The notes beneath the pieces are model-generated. The model saw only the letters and a program-made list of their open reading frames with translations. It had not been told where the DNA came from and searched no databases. A stretch of DNA of 64,000 nucleotides, from positions 434,001 through 498,000 of the forward strand of contig NZ_JAFMSU010000003.1 in assembly GCF_017916365.1 (NCBI RefSeq). The letters are read 5' to 3'. Position 1 is the stretch's first letter. The number at the start of each line of letters is the position of its first letter. Both the position numbers and the translations under genes were made by a program. Positions 60,227-64,000 of the stretch are shown in pieces. This stretch comes from Rufibacter roseolus. Its GTDB lineage: Bacteria > Bacteroidota > Bacteroidia > Cytophagales > Hymenobacteraceae.

Positions 60227-61654
60227 TCAGGAAGTCACCGGCTGCAATCCAAGTTTCTTACCTTGCGCCAGCAGGAACGGGAACGCCTCATCGTATTCGT
60301 TCCGAATCTCGCCTTCCAGAATGGCCTCGGTAATGGCGTTCTTCAGGATACCCACCTCTTTGGACGGGGAAATCCCGAAGGTCTGCATGATCAGATCACC
60401 GGTGATCACCGGTTGGAAGTTGCGCAGGCTGTCTTTCTCCTCCACTTCCTTCAGTTTCTGCTCCACCTTCTCAAAGTTCTGCAGGTAACGCTTCACCTTG
60501 TCATGGTTCTTGGAGGTGATATCGGCTTTGCAGAGTTGCATGAGCAGGTCAATGTCATCGCCGGCCTCAAAAAGCAACCTCCGTACGGCAGAATCCGTGA
60601 CGGTTTCCTTCACCAGCGCGATGGGCCGCAGATGGAGCCGTACCAGTTTCTGCACCTGTTTCATGTGCTCGTTCAAAGGCAATTTGAGATCGGCGAAGAT
60701 CTTGGGCACCTGACGGGCGCCGCGGTCTTCGTGGCCGTGGAAGGTCCAACCCACTTTCTCGTTGTAGCGCCTGGTCTCGGGCTTGGCGATGTCATGTAGA
60801 ATGGCGGCCCAGCGGAGCCAAAGGTCATCAGAAACCTCGGCCACGTTGTCCAGCACCTGCAGCGTATGGTAGAAATTGTCTTTGTGCGAGTTCTTGTTGA
60901 TGGTCTCCACGCCGTGCAGCTTCACCATTTTGGGGAAGATCAGATGCAGCAGTCCGGTCTGGAACAGCAGTTTGAATCCGTAAGACGGCTTTTTGGAGAG
61001 CACGATCTTGTTCAGCTCATCGGTGATGCGCTCCTGCGACACAATCTTAATCCGCTCCTTGTTCTCCCCGATGGCGTCAAACGTATCGGGGTCAATATCG
61101 AAATTCAGTTGCGAAGCAAACCGGATAGCGCGCATCATCCGCAGCGGGTCATCTGAGAAGGTAATGCCTGGCGCCAGCGGCGTTTTGATGTTCTTGCGGC
61201 GCAGGTCTTTCATGCCCCCGAACCGGTCAATCAGCTCGCCAAAGCTGCCCTCGTTCAGGCTGATGCCCATGGCGTTGATGGTAAAATCGCGGCGGTTCAG
61301 GTCATCTTCCAGGGTGCCCTGCTCCACCTCGGGTTTGCGCGAATGGCTCCGGTAAGATTCCTTGCGGGCCCCCACGAACTCCACCTCCCAACCATCATCG
61401 GTCTTGAGCATGGCCGTCCCGAAGTTCTTGAACACGGCCACCTTGGGTTTGTGGGCCAGTTTGCTAGCCACCAGCTGCGCCAGGTCAATCCCGCTGCCAA
61501 TGCACACCACATCAATATCCTTGGAAGGACGCTTGAGCACCAGATCCCGCACAAAACCGCCGATGACGTAAGCCTCGGTGTTCAATTCACGGGCAGCCTG
61601 CGCCACAACGGCAAAAACCGGATGATCTGGAAGGGTGATGTCTGGGGTAGTCAT
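60227..61654 (-). CDS. CCA-adding tRNA nucleotidyltransferase / poly(A) polymerase family with HD domain
   Basis: Protein of 475 residues from the ATG at 61654. The class II nucleotidyltransferase head has GGFVRDLVLKRPSKDIDVV (GG and DxD), with the neck region RRDFTINAMGISL, RMMRAIRFASQL and a helical body. An HD-type phosphohydrolase domain follows (about 255-400: WAAILHDIAKPE, HGHEDRGARQ). Most Bacteroidota proteins with this layout are annotated as CCA transferases that repair tRNA 3' ends; since the tRNA-Lys genes here lack CCA, such an enzyme is needed. Poly(A) polymerase activity cannot be excluded. Confidence 0.9.
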   Translation of the reverse strand: MTTPDITLPDHPVFAVVAQAARELNTEAYVIGGFVRDLVLKRPSKDIDVVCIGSGIDLAQLVASKLAHKPKVAVFKNFGTAMLKTDDGWEVEFVGARKESYRSHSRKPEVEQGTLEDDLNRRDFTINAMGISLNEGSFGELIDRFGGMKDLRRKNIKTPLAPGITFSDDPLRMMRAIRFASQLNFDIDPDTFDAIGENKERIKIVSQERITDELNKIVLSKKPSYGFKLLFQTGLLHLIFPKMVKLHGVETINKNSHKDNFYHTLQVLDNVAEVSDDLWLRWAAILHDIAKPETRRYNEKVGWTFHGHEDRGARQVPKIFADLKLPLNEHMKQVQKLVRLHLRPIALVKETVTDSAVRRLLFEAGDDIDLLMQLCKADITSKNHDKVKRYLQNFEKVEQKLKEVEEKDSLRNFQPVITGDLIMQTFGISPSKEVGILKNAITEAILEGEIRNEYDEAFPFLLAQGKKLGLQPVTS

Positions 61655-61807
61655 GGGCAACGGGGTGGTTCAAATGGTATACGCAGGAATTTTCGCCTTT
61701 GGCAATGCGCCGCGTTAAGGGCTGCAAAGGTACGGGAATGGGTAGGGTTTGCCAAATGCAGGGCCTTTCCTCCAACCTATCACACAGAAGTTAGCCGCGA
61801 GAACCTA

Positions 61808-61842
61808 GTTTGGGCCTTATTTTGAAATTGTGGGGTTAAAAC
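61808..61842. repeat. Dispersed palindrome copy (degenerate)
   Basis: GTTTGGGCC at the left, GGGGTTAAAAC at the right, core TTATTTTGAAAT. Weak symmetry. Confidence 0.3.
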
Positions 61843-62114
61843 GAAGAAGTACTTCTGTATTGAAACGGAAGCAGGTGCAGACGCTGCGAGGTCGTTTGAA
61901 TGTGCGAACTTGCCTACTAAACGGCCTGTCTTTCCCATTTACCTCTTCTACACTTGGTATCTTTCAGGATAGCGCCAGGGCAAAGACACAAAGAAAGGTA
62001 ATGCATGAAAATGAATGGCTAATAACAGAATAGAAGGAGCCCTAAAAACTACCTTCCAGCCCGCTCAAAAGACCTCGTGGCGTCTGAAGGACCTGCAAGC
62101 GTCTGCGCCCGCTG

Positions 62115-62154
62115 CCGTTTATTAGCCATTTTTGCAAAAACAGCCTCAAAACGC
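62115..62154. repeat. Dispersed palindrome copy near epimerase gene end
   Basis: CGTTT and AAACG arms, AGCC blocks both sides in direct orientation, core ATTTTTGCAAAAAC. It ends 10 nt before the stop codon of the minus-strand epimerase gene. Confidence 0.5.
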
Positions 62155-62163
62155 TCAGAACAG

Positions 62164-62565
62164 CTATTTCCTTATCTCCTGGCACAATTCCACGAGCACG
62201 CCATTGGCTGATTTTGGGTGCACAAAACATACTAATTTATTGTCGGCGCCGCGTTTGGGAGCCTCGTTCAGGAGTTGGAAGCCCTGTTCCCGCAACCGTT
62301 CCATTTCTGCTTCAATGTCCTCTACTTCAAAGGCGATGTGGTGGATTCCCTCCCCTTTCTTCTCAATAAATTTGGCAATGGCACTATGTTCAGCGGTGGC
62401 TTCCAGAAGCTCAATCTTGGTGTTGCCCACGTGGAAAAACGAGGTGTTAACGGCTTCGCTTTCCACTTTTTCGGCCTTATAAGGCTCTGCGCCTAATAAT
62501 TTGGCAAATAACTGATTCGCGTCTTGACAATTTTTTACGGCAATGCCGATGTGCTCTACATGCAT
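62164..62565 (-). CDS. mce: Methylmalonyl-CoA epimerase
   Basis: Small cytoplasmic enzyme of 133 residues, vicinal-oxygen-chelate fold, that interconverts the two epimers of methylmalonyl-CoA in propionate and odd-chain metabolism. HVEHIGIAVKN starts the first half with the metal-binding His, IELLEATAEHSAIAKFIEKK gives the first Glu, GEGIHHIAFEVEDIEAEM the second His, and ANGVLVELCQ the last Glu. Length is right for a single-domain family member. Divergent from iscS with a 119-nt spacer. Confidence 0.95.
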   Translation of the reverse strand: MHVEHIGIAVKNCQDANQLFAKLLGAEPYKAEKVESEAVNTSFFHVGNTKIELLEATAEHSAIAKFIEKKGEGIHHIAFEVEDIEAEMERLREQGFQLLNEAPKRGADNKLVCFVHPKSANGVLVELCQEIRK

Positions 62566-62604
62566 ACGGTTTATTTAAAGATATTCTAAGTGACGATTTT
62601 TATG

Positions 62605-62612
62605 TATTTTTG
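62605..62612 (+). promoter_or_regulatory. Candidate -7 box of iscS
   Basis: TATTTTTG matches TAnnTTTG; the start of transcription would be near 62618, about 66 nt before the ATG. No -33 TTTG at the usual distance. Confidence 0.35.
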
Positions 62613-62684
62613 CGTGCAAATCAAACTAACTGGAGCTAAAATCTGTTTTTTTGATAAGCCAACCCAGGAAAACTATTGACGAAG

Positions 62685-63899
62685 ATGCTGAAATTTCCGA
62701 TTTATCTAGATAACAATGCCACCACGCCCATGGACCCGCGCGTGTTGGAGGCCATGTTGCCGTATTTCACCAACCAGTTCGGGAACGCAGCTTCCCGTAA
62801 CCATGCCTTCGGATGGGCCGCCGAAGAAGCGGTAGATTATGCCCGTGAGCAAATCGCGGCCTTGATCAACTGTAACCCCAAAGAGCTTATCTTCACTTCA
62901 GGTGCTACGGAGTCAGACAACCTTGCCATCAAAGGTGTGTTTGAGATGTACGCCTCCAAAGGTAACCATATCATCACGGCCACCACTGAGCACAAAGCGG
63001 TGTTGGATACGTGTAAGCACATTGAGAAACTAGGCGGACAGGTTACCTATCTGCAAGTGAACTCAGAAGGCCTGATTAACTTAGAAGAACTGGAAGCCGC
63101 CATCACGGACAAGACCATTCTGATTGCCATCATGTATGGGAACAACGAGGTGGGCGTGGTACAACCAATTAGAGAAATTGGAAGAATCGCCAAGAAACAC
63201 GGCGTTCTTTTCTTCTCAGATGCCACCCAGGCTGTAGGTAAAATTCCGGTAGACGTGGAAGCCGATGGTATTGACCTGATGGCTTTCTCCGGTCACAAAA
63301 TGTACGGCCCTAAAGGCGTTGGTGCTTTGTACGTACGCCGCAAAAACCCACGGGTAAAAGTTACTGCCCAGATGGACGGTGGCGGACACGAGCGCGGCAT
63401 GCGTTCCGGTACTTTGAACGTGCCTGGTATTGTAGGATTAGGCAAAGCCGCCGAGATCTGCCGCACCGACATGGCCTCTGACACTGCCCGTATCATCGCC
63501 ATGCGTGACCGTCTGGAGACAGAATTGTTGCAAATGGAAGAGTCTTACCTGAACGGAAACAAAGAGAGCCGTCTGCCACACGTGAGCAACATCTCCTTCA
63601 AATATGTAGAAGGTGAAGGTCTGATGATGGGTGTGAAAGACATTGCTGTATCTTCTGGTTCAGCCTGTACCTCTGCTTCTTTGGAGCCATCTTACGTGTT
63701 GAAAGCTATGGGTATGAGCGATGACCTGGCGCATTCTTCCCTACGTTTCGGTTTGAGCCGTTTCACCACCGATGAGGAAGTGGATTACGCCATCAGCCAC
63801 GTGAAAGAAGCCGTTACCAAACTTCGTGAACTAAGCCCACTGTGGGAAATGTTCAAAGAGGGTATCGACCTTGACTCTGTAGAGTGGGCAGAACACTAA
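62685..63899 (+). CDS. iscS: Cysteine desulfurase
   Basis: PLP-dependent enzyme of 404 residues, the same length as E. coli IscS, that takes sulfur from cysteine for iron-sulfur clusters and tRNA thiolation. ATG at 62685 gives [15 protein letters not shown]; the frame also opens at a TTG 9 nt earlier. [17 protein letters not shown] holds the PLP lysine, TEHKA the conserved His, and [17 protein letters not shown] the catalytic Cys on its mobile loop in the IscS-type (group I) form. The gene ends about 100 nt before the window edge, and iscU-type genes would be expected next. Confidence 0.96.
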   Translation: MLKFPIYLDNNATTPMDPRVLEAMLPYFTNQFGNAASRNHAFGWAAEEAVDYAREQIAALINCNPKELIFTSGATESDNLAIKGVFEMYASKGNHIITATTEHKAVLDTCKHIEKLGGQVTYLQVNSEGLINLEELEAAITDKTILIAIMYGNNEVGVVQPIREIGRIAKKHGVLFFSDATQAVGKIPVDVEADGIDLMAFSGHKMYGPKGVGALYVRRKNPRVKVTAQMDGGGHERGMRSGTLNVPGIVGLGKAAEICRTDMASDTARIIAMRDRLETELLQMEESYLNGNKESRLPHVSNISFKYVEGEGLMMGVKDIAVSSGSACTSASLEPSYVLKAMGMSDDLAHSSLRFGLSRFTTDEEVDYAISHVKEAVTKLRELSPLWEMFKEGIDLDSVEWAEH

Positions 63900-63904
63900 T
63901 ATTC

Positions 63905-64000
63905 AATTAGGAATTGGGAATAAAGAATTAGGAGATGATCAGACATTGATCTAACATCGTATAACCTAGTTACTTACCCCCCAATTCTTAATTTCTAATT
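63905..64000. repeat. AATTAG/AATTGG-rich simple repeats at window edge
   Basis: AATTAGGAATTGGGAAT near 63905 and the complementary-looking CCAATTCTTAATTTCTAATT at the very end form a loose inverted repeat of AT-rich units. Such runs are common between Bacteroidota genes. No gene start is visible before the edge. Confidence 0.4.

Larger units (their letters stand above)
61661..62163. other. Intergenic region between nucleotidyltransferase and epimerase genes
   Basis: About 500 bp with two dispersed-palindrome copies (61808-61842 and 62115-62154). Open frames here (61830-62033, 62042-62230) have no family, no start context and composition unlike coding DNA. I see no RNA gene. Confidence 0.55.

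Noticed and set aside
1..64000. CRISPR arrays, insertion sequences, prophage or integrase genes
   Set aside because: No regularly spaced repeats, transposase, integrase or phage structural gene was found on either strand.

Overview
The window looks like chromosomal DNA of a Bacteroidota bacterium of the order Cytophagales, most likely a Hymenobacteraceae relative of Rufibacter, Nibribacter or Pontibacter. The phylum is supported by a SusC/SusD pair with a one-piece hybrid two-component regulator, a PorU-like C25 peptidase beside a PorV/PorQ-like barrel (type IX secretion), many TAnnTTTG -7 promoter boxes, and starts without Shine-Dalgarno sequences. The genus is inference from overall protein style and GC near 50 percent. 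I see no insertion sequence, phage gene, CRISPR array or rRNA.

Bases 140-9796 (minus strand) are one exopolysaccharide (EPS) run. In order of transcription it holds a single-domain response regulator, a priming sugar transferase fused to a pseudo-receiver domain, a half-length TolC-like protein, a Wzz-like protein with a decayed tyrosine-kinase domain, a Wzy-like polymerase/ligase, three family 2 glycosyltransferases and a 29-residue membrane peptide. Bases 10158-16236 (minus) are a signalling block: a hybrid protein with a ruined kinase core but intact receiver and Hpt domains, an NtrC-type sigma-54 activator, and a normal hybrid histidine kinase. Together they contain every part of a His-Asp-His-Asp phosphorelay that could control EPS synthesis. 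A candidate -24/-12 promoter with an upstream dyad lies before the EPS run.

Bases 16237-17500 are a gene-poor stretch ending in two identical tRNA-Lys(UUU) genes, each with its own terminator. Bases 17476-30829 (plus) hold a TPR/SH3-like membrane protein and then a small polysaccharide utilisation locus: FucP-type MFS transporter, HTCS regulator, SusC, SusD and a GH130-like lipoprotein, suggesting beta-mannoside use. The transporter and SusC promoters share the same architecture: two 12-bp direct repeats 21 bp apart, followed 21 bp later by a perfect TAnnTTTG box.

Bases 31210-49396 are mostly housekeeping: a short-chain dehydrogenase, an LA_2272-like repeat protein, an RlmD/RumA-type RNA uracil methyltransferase, ThiL, a TetR regulator, lipoproteins, PepF, a PaaE-like reductase, an M23 peptidase without a signal peptide, a GT-C-like membrane protein, MscS, a LolE-like permease, a NamZ-Fmt-FolA operon and an acyltransferase. 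Bases 49569-55653 are the PorU-like/PorV-like pair. Bases 55939-58775 are a PadR-PspC/DUF2807 operon with a dyad over its -33 box. The remainder carries a TraB/GumN-like protein, a CCA-adding-type nucleotidyltransferase, methylmalonyl-CoA epimerase and IscS.

Across 10-62 kb about nineteen intergenic copies of a roughly 38-40 bp imperfect palindrome occur (outer arms GTTTT/AAAAC, inner GGCC-like blocks, core close to TTTTYAGAAAA), usually just after a gene end and often next to or inside a terminator. This is the most pervasive structure not explained by genes.
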